Assembly (NCBI GenBank): GCA_947626355.1
Contig: CANQRV010000011.1
Span: 1-55,526, forward strand
Reading direction: 5' to 3'
DNA length: 55,526 bases
DNA from: an uncultured Muribaculaceae bacterium
Lineage (GTDB): Bacteria; Bacteroidota; Bacteroidia; Bacteroidales; Muribaculaceae
This document shows, one piece after another, positions 26,099 through 33,410 of the stretch. Every line of letters starts with the position of its first letter. Position 1 is the stretch's first letter. The notes below the pieces were generated by a model. It did not search any database. It was not told the DNA's origin and was given only the letters and a program-made list of their open reading frames with translations. The translations under genes and the position numbers were made by a program.

Positions 26099-27139
26099 TC
26101 AGTCGAGATCATCGAAGAGGGAATCGGGCGAGAGGGGGTTGACGCGTCCCAGATGACGGTAGGCCAGATCGGTGGCCTCGCGTCCGCGCGGCGTGCGCTT
26201 GAGGAATCCCTCCTTGATGAGGAAGGGCTCGTAGACCTCCTCGATGGTGCCGGCGTCCTCGCCGAGCGCCGTCGCTATGGTGGTCAGGCCCACCGGCCCT
26301 CCCTTGAACTTGTCGATGATGCAGAGCAGGATACGGTTGTCGATCTCGTCGAGCCCGTAGCGGTCGATGTTTAGCGCCTCGAGCGAGCGGCGCGCGATAT
26401 TGATGTCGACGAATCCGTCGCCCTCCACCATCGCGAAGTCGCGCACGCGGCGCAGCAGGGCGTTGGCCACACGCGGCGTGCCGCGGCTGCGCAGCGCGAT
26501 CTCCATGGCCGCCTCTTCCGAGATGCCGGTCTTCAGCAGCCCGGCCGAGCGCTTCACGATGCCGCGGAGCACCTCGTGGTCGTAATACTCCAGATGGCAG
26601 TTGATGCCGAAGCGGGCGCGCAGCGGCGAGGTGAGCAGCCCGGAGCGCGTGGTGGCGCCCACGAGGGTGAAGGGGGAGATGGTGAGCTGCACGCTCTTGG
26701 CCCCGGGGCCCTTGTCGAGCAGGATGTCTATGCGGAAATCCTCCATCGCCGAATAGAGGTATTCCTCCACAATGGGATGGAGGCGGTGGATCTCGTCGAT
26801 GAAGAGCACGTCGTGGGGCTCGAGGCTCATGAGGATGCCGGCCAGGTCGCCCGGCTTGTCGAGCACTGGGCCCGAGGTCACCTTGAAGCCCACGCCGAGC
26901 TCGTTGGCCACGATGTTGGAGAGGGTGGTCTTGCCGAGACCCGGGGGGCCGTGGAGCAGGGTGTGGTCGAGCGCCTCGCCGCGCATGCGCGCGGCCTGCA
27001 CGAACACCCGCAGGTTGGAGATGATCTTCGACTGCCCCGCGAAGTCGTCGAAGCTCAGCGGCCTCAGGGCTTTCTCGATGTCCTTCTCCTTATCGTTTTC
27101 GGCGCTGCTGCGCCTGATGTCAAACTGTTCGCCGTCCAT
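26099..27139 (-). CDS. ruvB: Holliday junction branch migration ATPase RuvB
   Basis: A 346-residue AAA+ helicase with standard RuvB features: RPLSFDDFAGQSKIISNLRV, Walker A GPPGLGKTTLS, Walker B DVLFIDEIHRL, sensor GATTRSGLLTSPLRARFG with the arginine finger, and a C-terminal winged helix ending ATDLAYRHLG. RuvB drives branch migration with RuvA during recombinational repair; ruvA is not in the window. The start matches a minus-strand TAATTTTG box at 27148-27155. Confidence 0.97.
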   Translation of the reverse strand: MDGEQFDIRRSSAENDKEKDIEKALRPLSFDDFAGQSKIISNLRVFVQAARMRGEALDHTLLHGPPGLGKTTLSNIVANELGVGFKVTSGPVLDKPGDLAGILMSLEPHDVLFIDEIHRLHPIVEEYLYSAMEDFRIDILLDKGPGAKSVQLTISPFTLVGATTRSGLLTSPLRARFGINCHLEYYDHEVLRGIVKRSAGLLKTGISEEAAMEIALRSRGTPRVANALLRRVRDFAMVEGDGFVDINIARRSLEALNIDRYGLDEIDNRILLCIIDKFKGGPVGLTTIATALGEDAGTIEEVYEPFLIKEGFLKRTPRGREATDLAYRHLGRVNPLSPDSLFDDLD

Positions 27140-27147
27140 AGTGATTG

Positions 27148-27155
27148 CAAAATTA
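27148..27155 (-). promoter_or_regulatory. -7 box of ruvB
   Basis: Minus-strand TAATTTTG (plus-strand CAAAATTA), 8 bases upstream of the ruvB ATG, so the leader would be nearly absent. Confidence 0.5.
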
Positions 27156-27209
27156 CAAAAATCCCGCGAATTTTCGCCTTGCCGGCAACCATCGAAACGT
27201 ATTTATCCT

Positions 27210-27217
27210 TATATTTG
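27210..27217 (+). promoter_or_regulatory. -7 box of the sirtuin gene
   Basis: TATATTTG, 21 bases before ATG 27239, divergent from the ruvB promoter 55 bases away. This also supports the chosen sirtuin start. Confidence 0.6.
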
Positions 27218-27238
27218 CAAATCAAAACATTTAATGAT

Positions 27239-27937
27239 ATGAGCAAGCCAAAACTTGTGGTGTCGACAGGCGCGGGCATCAGCGCCGAGAGCGGCATCAC
27301 CACCTTCCGCGACGCCGGAGGGCTCTGGGAAAACTATCCCGTGATGGAAGTGGCCTCGGCCGACGGCTTCCGCCGCAACCCGGCCCTTGTGCACGACTTC
27401 TACAACGCGCGGCGCAAGGACCTGATCACCAAGCAGCCCAACGCCGCCCACCGCGCGCTGGTGGAGCTGGAGAAAGACTACGACGTATGGGTGATCACAC
27501 AGAACGTCGACGACCTTCACGAGCGTGCCGGCAGCAGCCACGTGCTCCATCTCCACGGCGAGCTGATGAAGATACGCTCCGTCTCCGACCCCGACTACAT
27601 CGAGAGCCTCGACATCGACCATCTCACCACCACTCCGGAGACACGCGGGCGCAACGGCGACCTGATGCGCCCCCACATCGTCTTCTTCCAGGAGCCGGTG
27701 CCCAACATCGAGAAGGCCGTGGAGCTGACGGCCGAGGCCGACATCTTCGTGGTGATCGGCACGTCGCTCAACGTCTATCCGGCAGCCGGACTGCTGCATT
27801 ACGTGCGCCGGGGAGTGCCCGTCTACTACATCGACCCGAACCCCGCGCCGACCCCTCCCGGAGTCACCGTGATCAAGGCCACGGCCACAGAGGGGATGCG
27901 GCGCCTTGCTGAATTGCTGGAGAAGCGGCGCGGATAA
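27239..27937 (+). CDS. cobB: NAD+-dependent protein deacylase (sirtuin, CobB-like)
   Basis: A 232-residue class III deacylase. The NAD+ site is seen in STGAGISAESGITTFRDAGG (about 9-28), TQNVDDLHERAGS and the catalytic histidine in HLHGEL. FYNARRKDL carries the Tyr-x-x-Arg pair that in E. coli CobB recognises succinyl-lysine, so desuccinylation as well as deacetylation is plausible. The protein contains no cysteine at all, so the usual four-cysteine zinc site is absent. The start at 27239 follows a TATATTTG box. A hairpin-terminator follows the stop. Confidence 0.9.
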   Translation: MSKPKLVVSTGAGISAESGITTFRDAGGLWENYPVMEVASADGFRRNPALVHDFYNARRKDLITKQPNAAHRALVELEKDYDVWVITQNVDDLHERAGSSHVLHLHGELMKIRSVSDPDYIESLDIDHLTTTPETRGRNGDLMRPHIVFFQEPVPNIEKAVELTAEADIFVVIGTSLNVYPAAGLLHYVRRGVPVYYIDPNPAPTPPGVTVIKATATEGMRRLAELLEKRRG

Positions 27938-27946
27938 GACGCGAAG

Positions 27947-28010
27947 AGGGCCGGTGCGGTGACTTTATGTTGCAAAACATATCGTTGAAACACCTCCGGC
28001 CTCCCTTTTT
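27947..28010 (+). terminator. Terminator after the sirtuin gene
   Basis: GGCCGG (27949-27954) pairs with CCGGCC (27996-28001), extended by TG/CA pairs, followed by TCCCTTTTTTT. The loop is long (about 40 bases), so efficiency is uncertain. Confidence 0.5.
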
Positions 28011-28014
28011 TTAT

Positions 28015-28022
28015 TAATTTTG
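28015..28022 (+). promoter_or_regulatory. -7 box of the korDABC operon
   Basis: TAATTTTG directly after the T tract of the preceding terminator, about 80 bases before the first start codon. Confidence 0.55.
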
Positions 28023-28104
28023 TAGACCCATTCAAAGGAGGCGCCGAAAGGGCGCTTCCGAGACACAAGGAACCTAACAATCACACCATAATCACACAAT
28101 AGAC

Positions 28105-28335
28105 ATGGCAAAAGTAAAAGGCGCAATTACCGTCAACATCGAACGATGCAAGGGTTGCAACCTCTGCGTGGTGGCCTGCCCCACCAAGACGCTGGCTCTG
28201 CAGCCCAACGAAGTGAACGACCGTGGCTACCATTATGCCTACATGGCCAACCCCGACTCCTGCACAGGATGCTGCTCCTGCGCTTGGGTATGTCCCGACG
28301 CCTGCATAGAGGTATATCGCGTCAAAGTAGACTGA
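28105..28335 (+). CDS. korD: 2-oxoacid:ferredoxin oxidoreductase, delta (ferredoxin-like) subunit
   Basis: A 76-residue protein with two [4Fe-4S] motifs: CKGCNLCVVACP (from Cys14) and CTGCCSCAWVCPDACIE. It is the small electron-transfer subunit of a four-subunit 2-oxoacid:ferredoxin oxidoreductase and passes electrons from the TPP enzyme to ferredoxin. It is the first gene of the D-A-B-C operon. Whether the complex prefers 2-oxoglutarate (Kor) or branched-chain 2-oxoacids (Vor) cannot be told from this subunit. Confidence 0.88.
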   Translation: MAKVKGAITVNIERCKGCNLCVVACPTKTLALQPNEVNDRGYHYAYMANPDSCTGCCSCAWVCPDACIEVYRVKVD

Positions 28336-28415
28336 CCGCGGGCTCCGCTGTCGGCTTCACACAGTATCTTATAATACCGATCTAACCAAAAGAATACACA
28401 CAATTCATACTGAAT

Positions 28416-29501
28416 ATGAAAGAAGAGGTAAGACTAATGAAGGGTAACGAGGCCATCGCCCACGCCGCCATCCGCTACGGCTGCGACGGCTACTTCGGCT
28501 ATCCCATCACTCCCCAGTCGGAAGTGCTTGAAACTCTCGAGGAGCTCATGCCCTGGGAGACCACCGGCATGGTGGTGCTCCAGGCTGAATCTGAGGTGGC
28601 CGCCATCAACATGGTATACGGCGGCGCCGCTTCCGGCAAAGCCGTCATGACATCATCATCCTCGCCCGGCGTCAGCCTCAAGCAGGAGGGTATATCCTAT
28701 ATCGCCGCAGCCTCGCTGCCGGCCCTCATCCTCAACGTGATGCGCGGAGGCCCGGGCCTCGGCACAATCCAGCCCTCGCAGGCCGACTACTTCCAGGCCA
28801 CCAAGGGCGGCGGCCACGGCGACTACCACCTGATCGTGCTCGCTCCCTCCACCGTCCAGGAGATGGTCGACTTCGTAGGTCTCGGCTTCGACCTCGCATT
28901 CAAATACTGCAACCCCGCCATGATCCTCGCCGACGGCATCGTGGGCCAGATGATGGAGAAGGTGGTGCTTCCCGAGCAGCGCCCGCGCCGCACGGAGGAG
29001 CAGATACGCCAGCAGTGCCCCTGGGCCGCCGACGGCCGCAAGAACGGCCGCAAGCGCAACGTCATCACCTCGCTCGAGCTCGAGTCGGCCCGCATGGAGG
29101 TGATCAACCACCAGCTTCAGGACCGCTACCGCCGGATAGAGCGCGACGAGACACGCTGGGAGGAGATCGACGTCGAAGGCGCCGACTACCTCATCGTGGC
29201 CTTCGGCTCCATCGCCCGCATCTGCACCAAGGCCAAGGAGCTCGCCGCCGAAAAAGGCATCAAGGTGGGCATCGTGCGCCCCATCACCCTCTGGCCATTC
29301 CCCACGGAGGCCGTACGCCGCGCCGCCGAGGGCAAGAAAGGCGTGCTCTGCGTAGAGCTTAACGCCGGACAGATGATCGAGGACGTGCGTCTCGCTGTCC
29401 ACGACTCCCTCCCCGTAGAGCATTTCGGCCGCCTCGGCGGCATCATCCCCAGCCCCGAAGAGGTGGTGGAAGCCCTCGAGCAGAAGTTAATCAGCAAGTA
29501 A
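28416..29501 (+). CDS. korA: 2-oxoacid:ferredoxin oxidoreductase, alpha subunit (KorA/VorB type)
   Basis: A 361-residue subunit carrying the pyrimidine-binding and transketolase C-terminal-like domains. MKGNEAIAHAAIRYGCDGYF and GYPITPQSEVLETL open the domain, TSSSSPGVSLKQEGISYIA follows, and GIVRPITLWPFP is in the C-terminal domain. Together with the beta subunit it decarboxylates a 2-oxoacid to acyl-CoA, reducing ferredoxin. Close homologues are annotated VorB (3-methyl-2-oxobutanoate) or KorA (2-oxoglutarate). It lies 80 bases after korD. Confidence 0.87.
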   Translation: MKEEVRLMKGNEAIAHAAIRYGCDGYFGYPITPQSEVLETLEELMPWETTGMVVLQAESEVAAINMVYGGAASGKAVMTSSSSPGVSLKQEGISYIAAASLPALILNVMRGGPGLGTIQPSQADYFQATKGGGHGDYHLIVLAPSTVQEMVDFVGLGFDLAFKYCNPAMILADGIVGQMMEKVVLPEQRPRRTEEQIRQQCPWAADGRKNGRKRNVITSLELESARMEVINHQLQDRYRRIERDETRWEEIDVEGADYLIVAFGSIARICTKAKELAAEKGIKVGIVRPITLWPFPTEAVRRAAEGKKGVLCVELNAGQMIEDVRLAVHDSLPVEHFGRLGGIIPSPEEVVEALEQKLISK

Positions 29502-29524
29502 GTCTCTAACCCTTATTGAAACCA

Positions 29525-30286
29525 ATGGAAATCCAAGATATAATCCGCCCGGAAAACAAGGTTTACTCCAAACCCGAGCTCCTTGAGGAAGTGCACATGC
29601 ACTATTGCCCAGGCTGCAGCCACGGTGTGATCCATAAGCTTCTGGCAGAGGTGATCGCCGAGCTCAACCTCACCGACCGCACAGTCGGCATCTCCCCCGT
29701 GGGATGTGCCGTCTTCGCCTACAACTATATCGATGTCGACTGGGTTGAGGCCGCCCACGGACGCGCTCCCGCCGTGGCCACAGCCATCAACCGCCTCTGG
29801 CCCGACAATGTGGTATTCACATACCAGGGCGATGGCGACATGTCGGCTATCGGCACAGCCGAGTCGATCCACGCCGCCAACCGTGGCGAGAACATCGTGA
29901 TGGTATTCGTCAACAACGCCATCTACGGCATGACAGGCGGCCAGATGGCTCCGACAACGCTCGTGGGCCAGAAGACTGCCACAACTCCCTACGGACGCCG
30001 CGTCGACCTCAACGGACACCCCCTCGAGATCACCAACCTCATGGCCATTCTCGACGGCACATGCTACGTGACACGTCAGGCCGTGCATACTCCCGCCGCC
30101 GTGCGCAAGACAAAGGCGGCCCTCAAGAAAGCCTTCGAGAACGCCCTCGCGAAGAAGGGTACTTCGGTGGTCGAGGTTGTGGCTACCTGCAACTCCGGCT
30201 GGAAGCTCTCGCCCGAAAAGGCCAACGAGTGGATGGCCGACCACATGTTTGAGAAATATCCTCTCGGCGACCTCAAGAACGTTTAA
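29525..30286 (+). CDS. korB: 2-oxoacid:ferredoxin oxidoreductase, beta (TPP-binding) subunit
   Basis: A 253-residue TPP-binding subunit. MHYCPGCSHGVIHKLLAEVI carries the CPGCGH-type motif in altered form (CPGCSHG), and YQGDGDMSAIGTAE with FVNNAIYGMTGGQMAPT forms the TPP/Mg2+ site. ATG 29525 is chosen because MEIQDIIRPENKVY aligns with the family. An in-frame TTG at 29516 would add three residues. It follows korA after 23 bases and precedes korC. Confidence 0.88.
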   Translation: MEIQDIIRPENKVYSKPELLEEVHMHYCPGCSHGVIHKLLAEVIAELNLTDRTVGISPVGCAVFAYNYIDVDWVEAAHGRAPAVATAINRLWPDNVVFTYQGDGDMSAIGTAESIHAANRGENIVMVFVNNAIYGMTGGQMAPTTLVGQKTATTPYGRRVDLNGHPLEITNLMAILDGTCYVTRQAVHTPAAVRKTKAALKKAFENALAKKGTSVVEVVATCNSGWKLSPEKANEWMADHMFEKYPLGDLKNV

Positions 30287-30307
30287 CCCCTAAAACCGGA
30301 TTTTAAA

Positions 30308-30850
30308 ATGAAAGAAGAAATTATCATAGCCGGTTTCGGCGGCCAGGGCGTGCTCTCCATGGGTAAGATCCTCGCCTACTCCGGCCTCATGGACGACAAA
30401 GAGGTGACATGGATGCCCTCCTACGGCCCGGAACAGCGCGGCGGCACAGCCAATGTCACCGTGATCCTCTCCGACGAGAAGATCTCATCGCCGGTGCTCG
30501 ACAGATACGACATCGTGATCGCCCTCAACCAGCAGAGCCTCGATAAGTTCGCTCCCAAGGTGAAGCCCGGCGGCATCCTCATCTACGACACCAACGGCAT
30601 CCACAACCGTCCGACACGCGACGACATCACGATCTATCCCGTCGATGCCATGGAGGCCACCCTTGAGATCGGCAACTCCAAGGCCTACAATATGGTGGTG
30701 ATGGGCGCGCTGCTCGAGGCAATGCCCTACAAGCTCCCGATGGAGAATGTGATCAAGGGCCTCAAGAAGAGCCTCCCCGAGCGTCACCACAAGCTCATTC
30801 CCCTCAACGAGCAGGCTATCGAGAAGGGACGCGAGATGCTGAGGAAGTAA
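30308..30850 (+). CDS. korC: 2-oxoacid:ferredoxin oxidoreductase, gamma subunit
   Basis: A 180-residue subunit of the POR/KOR gamma family: EIIIAGFGGQGVLSMGKILA at the N-terminus, WMPSYGPEQRGGTANVTVI and a C-terminal LPERHHKLIPLNEQAIEKG. It completes the four-subunit enzyme. It is the last gene of the operon, followed by a very strong terminator hairpin at 30872-30902. Confidence 0.9.
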   Translation: MKEEIIIAGFGGQGVLSMGKILAYSGLMDDKEVTWMPSYGPEQRGGTANVTVILSDEKISSPVLDRYDIVIALNQQSLDKFAPKVKPGGILIYDTNGIHNRPTRDDITIYPVDAMEATLEIGNSKAYNMVVMGALLEAMPYKLPMENVIKGLKKSLPERHHKLIPLNEQAIEKGREMLRK

Positions 30851-30871
30851 ATTCTCCATATCTACATAGCG

Positions 30872-30902
30872 AAAGGGGGGAGCGTCAGACGCTCCCCCCT
30901 TT
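30872..30902 (+). terminator. Terminator of korDABC
   Basis: AAAGGGGGGAGCGTC pairs with GACGCTCCCCCCTTT around a very short loop, followed by TCTC. The stem is GC-rich and perfect. Confidence 0.9.
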
Positions 30903-30934
30903 TCTCAATAGCCACACATACACTTATCCCGATT

Positions 30935-31022
30935 GTAGGGACATGCCTCCGGCATGTTTCCCCAACCGGCATGATGATGCCGACTCCCCGACCGTTGCAA
31001 CGTGCCGAAAGCACGTCCCTAC
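30935..31022. repeat. Paired GTAGGGAC palindromic element (88 bp, MITE-like)
   Basis: The left arm is GTAGGGACATGCC-TCC-GGCATGTTTC, identical to that at 11607. The right arm is AACGTGCCGAAAGCACGTCCCTAC. The core differs from the 11607 element and contains its own GGCAT-GATG-ATGCC hairpin. It sits between the korC terminator and the lipid kinase gene. Confidence 0.75.
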
Positions 31023-31076
31023 AGGCCGACGGAATATGTCAATCGGAATTATCGTCATATCTTTATAGCTGATATT

Positions 31077-31457
31077 TTGGAAAAGCAACCGTTCTCCTGG
31101 AAAAAGAGGCTCCGCTCCTTCCGCTACGCCTTCAAGGGCATCGCCTCGCTCTTCGTCTCCGAACACAACGCCCGCATCCACGCGGCGGCGGCCGTCGCGG
31201 CCGTCGCGCTCGGCATCTGGCTGCGCATCTCCACCACGGAATGGGCCGTCGTAGCGCTCTGCATCGGAGGCGTGCTCGCCGCCGAAGCCCTCAACAGCGC
31301 CGTCGAGGCGCTATGCGACAAGGTGTCGCCAGGCTTCGACCCGCTGATCGGACGCGCCAAAGACTTCGCCGCCGCCGGCGTACTGCTAACGGCCTTCGGA
31401 GCCGCCGCCGCCGGCCTCCTCATCTTCCTCCCGAAACTGATTGCCTTAATCGCCTAA
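31077..31457 (+). CDS. dgkA: Diacylglycerol/undecaprenol kinase (DgkA family)
   Basis: A 126-residue membrane protein with three hydrophobic helices. FRYAFKGIASLFVSEHNARI and ALNSAVEALCDKVSPGF are the family motifs, the latter with the conserved catalytic glutamate and asparagine pattern. In many bacteria the enzyme phosphorylates undecaprenol or diacylglycerol, recycling lipid carriers. The start is set at TTG 31077, just after a TATCTTTA box (31058-31065). The frame is open upstream, but a GTG at 31002 would begin inside the palindromic repeat. Confidence 0.82.
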   Translation: MEKQPFSWKKRLRSFRYAFKGIASLFVSEHNARIHAAAAVAAVALGIWLRISTTEWAVVALCIGGVLAAEALNSAVEALCDKVSPGFDPLIGRAKDFAAAGVLLTAFGAAAAGLLIFLPKLIALIA

Positions 31458-31487
31458 TCGATTAGTCGTTAGTCGGCTGGTTTTCTC

Positions 31488-31553
31488 GATTAATCATGAC
31501 TAATCATGGTGAATCATGATTAATCATGATCATCCCGATCATCCCGATCATCT
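31488..31553. repeat. Degenerate TAATCATGA and GATCATCCC tandem repeats
   Basis: Several copies of a TAATCATGA-like unit run into GATCATCCC, GATCATCCC, GATCATCTT. They directly precede the heptad array at 31555 and lie between convergent genes. Confidence 0.6.
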
Positions 31554-31554
31554 T

Positions 31555-31582
31555 GACTCTTGACTCTTCACCCTTCACTCTT
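31555..31582 (-). repeat. Heptad tandem repeat downstream of the AraC-type regulator
   Basis: Plus strand: GACTCTT GACTCTT CACCCTT CACTCTT followed by GCG. On the gene's strand this reads CGCAAGAGTGAAGGGTGAAG and so on, starting 15 bases after the stop codon. Confidence 0.7.
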
Positions 31583-31597
31583 GCGACGAAGGCGCAT

Positions 31598-33160
31598 TCA
31601 CTCCTTCGCGACGCGCGACAGCCTGCGGTATTGGGCCGGAGTCATCTCCATCACCTTCTTGAAGGCCACAAGGAAGCGGCTGTCGGAATTGAAGCCCACC
31701 TCCGCGGCGATCGCAGAGATGGTGAGATGGCCGTAATGCTCCTTGTCGGCCAGACGCCGGCATGCCTCGCGGATGCGGTATTCATTGATGAAATTGCGGA
31801 AATTGGAGGCGCCGAGCCCGCGGATCACCTCCGTGACGTAGCGCGTATTGGTGCCGAGCTGCAAGGCGAGCATACTGAGATTATAGTCGGGATTGAAGAC
31901 GGTTGACTTGTCGTTCATGATCTCGATGATCTGCGCCGAGAGTTTCGCCCTCAGCTCATCGCTCATCAGCGGCCGCCGAGAGGTCTCCTCCTCTTCCCCC
32001 TCCTGACCATCGGCAGCCGGATCTCCGGCATCCGGATCCGCATGGCCGGATTCCCCCTCCGTAACTGACTCCTCCGCATGAGTCACTTGAATTGCCGCGC
32101 CGGCCTTTTCGATCAGTGCGATCTTCCGGGTGAGGCTCTCGTTTTCCCTCATCAGCGTCTCGGTCCTTCTCACGAGGGCGAGACGCGCTCTGTTCACCTT
32201 CCGCGTATAGACGATAACCACCGTCATGACGACAGCGACGAGCAGCACTGCGGCCGCCGCATATTCCGCTATTCTCTTGAGCCTCGATATATGACGCTGC
32301 GTCATCGAGGTCTCGTATGTGTCGAGGGCATCCCTTGCCGCGTTGAAGCTGCGGATATTGAAGATGGAGTCGGAGGCCTCGATCATCAATGCCTGGTAAT
32401 AAGCAAGGCTGTCGGTATTCCCCGTCTCCTTAAACAGCTGGCACATATTGGTGTAGACAGCCTGACGGGCGCTTGGATCATCCTCCGCGCCGAGGCTGCG
32501 CAGGGCCGTCTGATAACAATGGAGCGCACTGTCCGTCATGCGCCGCTGCATATAGCGCATCCCTAAGTGATTGTAGAGCACGGCACTCGATTCACTTTTC
32601 ATTCCGCGGCTGGCAATCAGCTGCATGAGCCTCCGGAAGCAGTCCTGCATCTCACTGTCGCGTCCTGCCTCCAGATGGCTGAGAAACGGTATGTACAGTG
32701 CGTAATAGTCGCGGTTGTCGCGGTCGCGGCAAGGATGGCGGAAATACAGTCGCTTGTAATGCTCTTCCTTATCCCTGTCGCCGAGGATCTTCTCCGTCAT
32801 CATAAGGTTGGCGAGCATGGGAGCGGCTGACGCGGAGTCGCCTGATGAAAACGCCATCGCCACCGCTCGCTCATAATATGACACCGCTTTCTGGAAATCA
32901 TCGTGGAGGGCATAGATTGTGCCTATCTTTCCGAGCACCTTCACCTTCACGCTGTCGTTTCCGGTGGTTTCCGAAAGGCGGAATGCCTCGACATACGCAT
33001 TCATGGCATTTCTATAGTCGCCTCCCTGGAGCAGACTGTCGCCACGCACGCTTTCCTCTGCGGCAAGACGGGAATCAGTCTCGCCACTATGGCATGACGC
33101 GAGAAGCAGCACGCACGCCACTACGATTATCATATCGCTTATAGGGATGATCGGTCTCAT
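31598..33160 (-). CDS. Membrane-bound TPR regulator with AraC-type DNA-binding domain
   Basis: About 520 residues. The N-terminus IIVVACVLLLASC fits a lipoprotein or membrane anchor with lipobox-like LASC. TPR-like helices follow (about 40-290), including GDSLLQGGDYRNAMNAYVEA and DDFQKAVSYYERAVAMAFSS. A transmembrane helix AAAAVLLVAVVMTVVIVYTR, a coiled segment and an AraC/XylS domain at the C-terminus complete it (DYNLSMLALQLGTNTRYVTE, ISAIAAEVGFNSDSRFLVAF). The protein probably senses a periplasmic signal and acts on DNA from the membrane. The start is set at 33160 because the promoter box (33176-33183) overlaps the upstream ATG at 33178. The divergent gene at 33411 is the likely target. 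Confidence 0.85.
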   Translation of the reverse strand: MRPIIPISDMIIVVACVLLLASCHSGETDSRLAAEESVRGDSLLQGGDYRNAMNAYVEAFRLSETTGNDSVKVKVLGKIGTIYALHDDFQKAVSYYERAVAMAFSSGDSASAAPMLANLMMTEKILGDRDKEEHYKRLYFRHPCRDRDNRDYYALYIPFLSHLEAGRDSEMQDCFRRLMQLIASRGMKSESSAVLYNHLGMRYMQRRMTDSALHCYQTALRSLGAEDDPSARQAVYTNMCQLFKETGNTDSLAYYQALMIEASDSIFNIRSFNAARDALDTYETSMTQRHISRLKRIAEYAAAAVLLVAVVMTVVIVYTRKVNRARLALVRRTETLMRENESLTRKIALIEKAGAAIQVTHAEESVTEGESGHADPDAGDPAADGQEGEEEETSRRPLMSDELRAKLSAQIIEIMNDKSTVFNPDYNLSMLALQLGTNTRYVTEVIRGLGASNFRNFINEYRIREACRRLADKEHYGHLTISAIAAEVGFNSDSRFLVAFKKVMEMTPAQYRRLSRVAKE

Positions 33161-33175
33161 GTCTCTAATCTCATG

Positions 33176-33183
33176 CAAATGTA
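33176..33183 (-). promoter_or_regulatory. -7 box of the TPR-AraC regulator
   Basis: Minus-strand TACATTTG (plus-strand CAAATGTA), 15 bases before ATG 33160. Confidence 0.5.
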
Positions 33184-33254
33184 ATAAAAATTCCTGTCAC
33201 ATAAGCAATGACCCCTTCCTCATGCCAGAACACAGACCGACATAATGGCAGTCA

Positions 33255-33320
33255 TTTTCGGAATTCATACCCCCTATCGCATACAAAATGGCCCATTAAC
33301 ATATCGTTTTCGGAATTCAT
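33255..33320. promoter_or_regulatory. Direct repeat TTTTCGGAATTCAT, putative AraC-type operator
   Basis: Two identical 14-base copies at 33255-33268 and 33307-33320, 52 bases apart start to start (about five helical turns). They lie in the divergent intergenic region. The second copy ends 19 bases before the -33 box of the secreted-protein gene, a position suited to an activator. Confidence 0.55.
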
Positions 33321-33339
33321 CATATAAATTTCTATTATT

Positions 33340-33373
33340 TTTGTAAAAATCTCCGATATTTACTGTAGATTTG
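33340..33373 (+). promoter_or_regulatory. Promoter of the secreted protein at 33411
   Basis: TTTG 33340-33343, a 22-base spacer and TAGATTTG 33366-33373. Confidence 0.6.
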
Positions 33374-33410
33374 CAACCGTTAATCATTCCAATCTATAAA
33401 TACTATTTTA

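Noticed and set aside
31002..31076. GTG start at 31002 for the lipid kinase
   Set aside because: It lies inside the palindromic repeat, and the added residues (VPKARPYRPTEY...) are the translation of the repeat. The same peptide appears after the repeat at 11680.
31488..31582. Short tandem repeats as a possible CRISPR array
   Set aside because: Units are 7-9 bases, degenerate and without spacers, and no cas genes are present.
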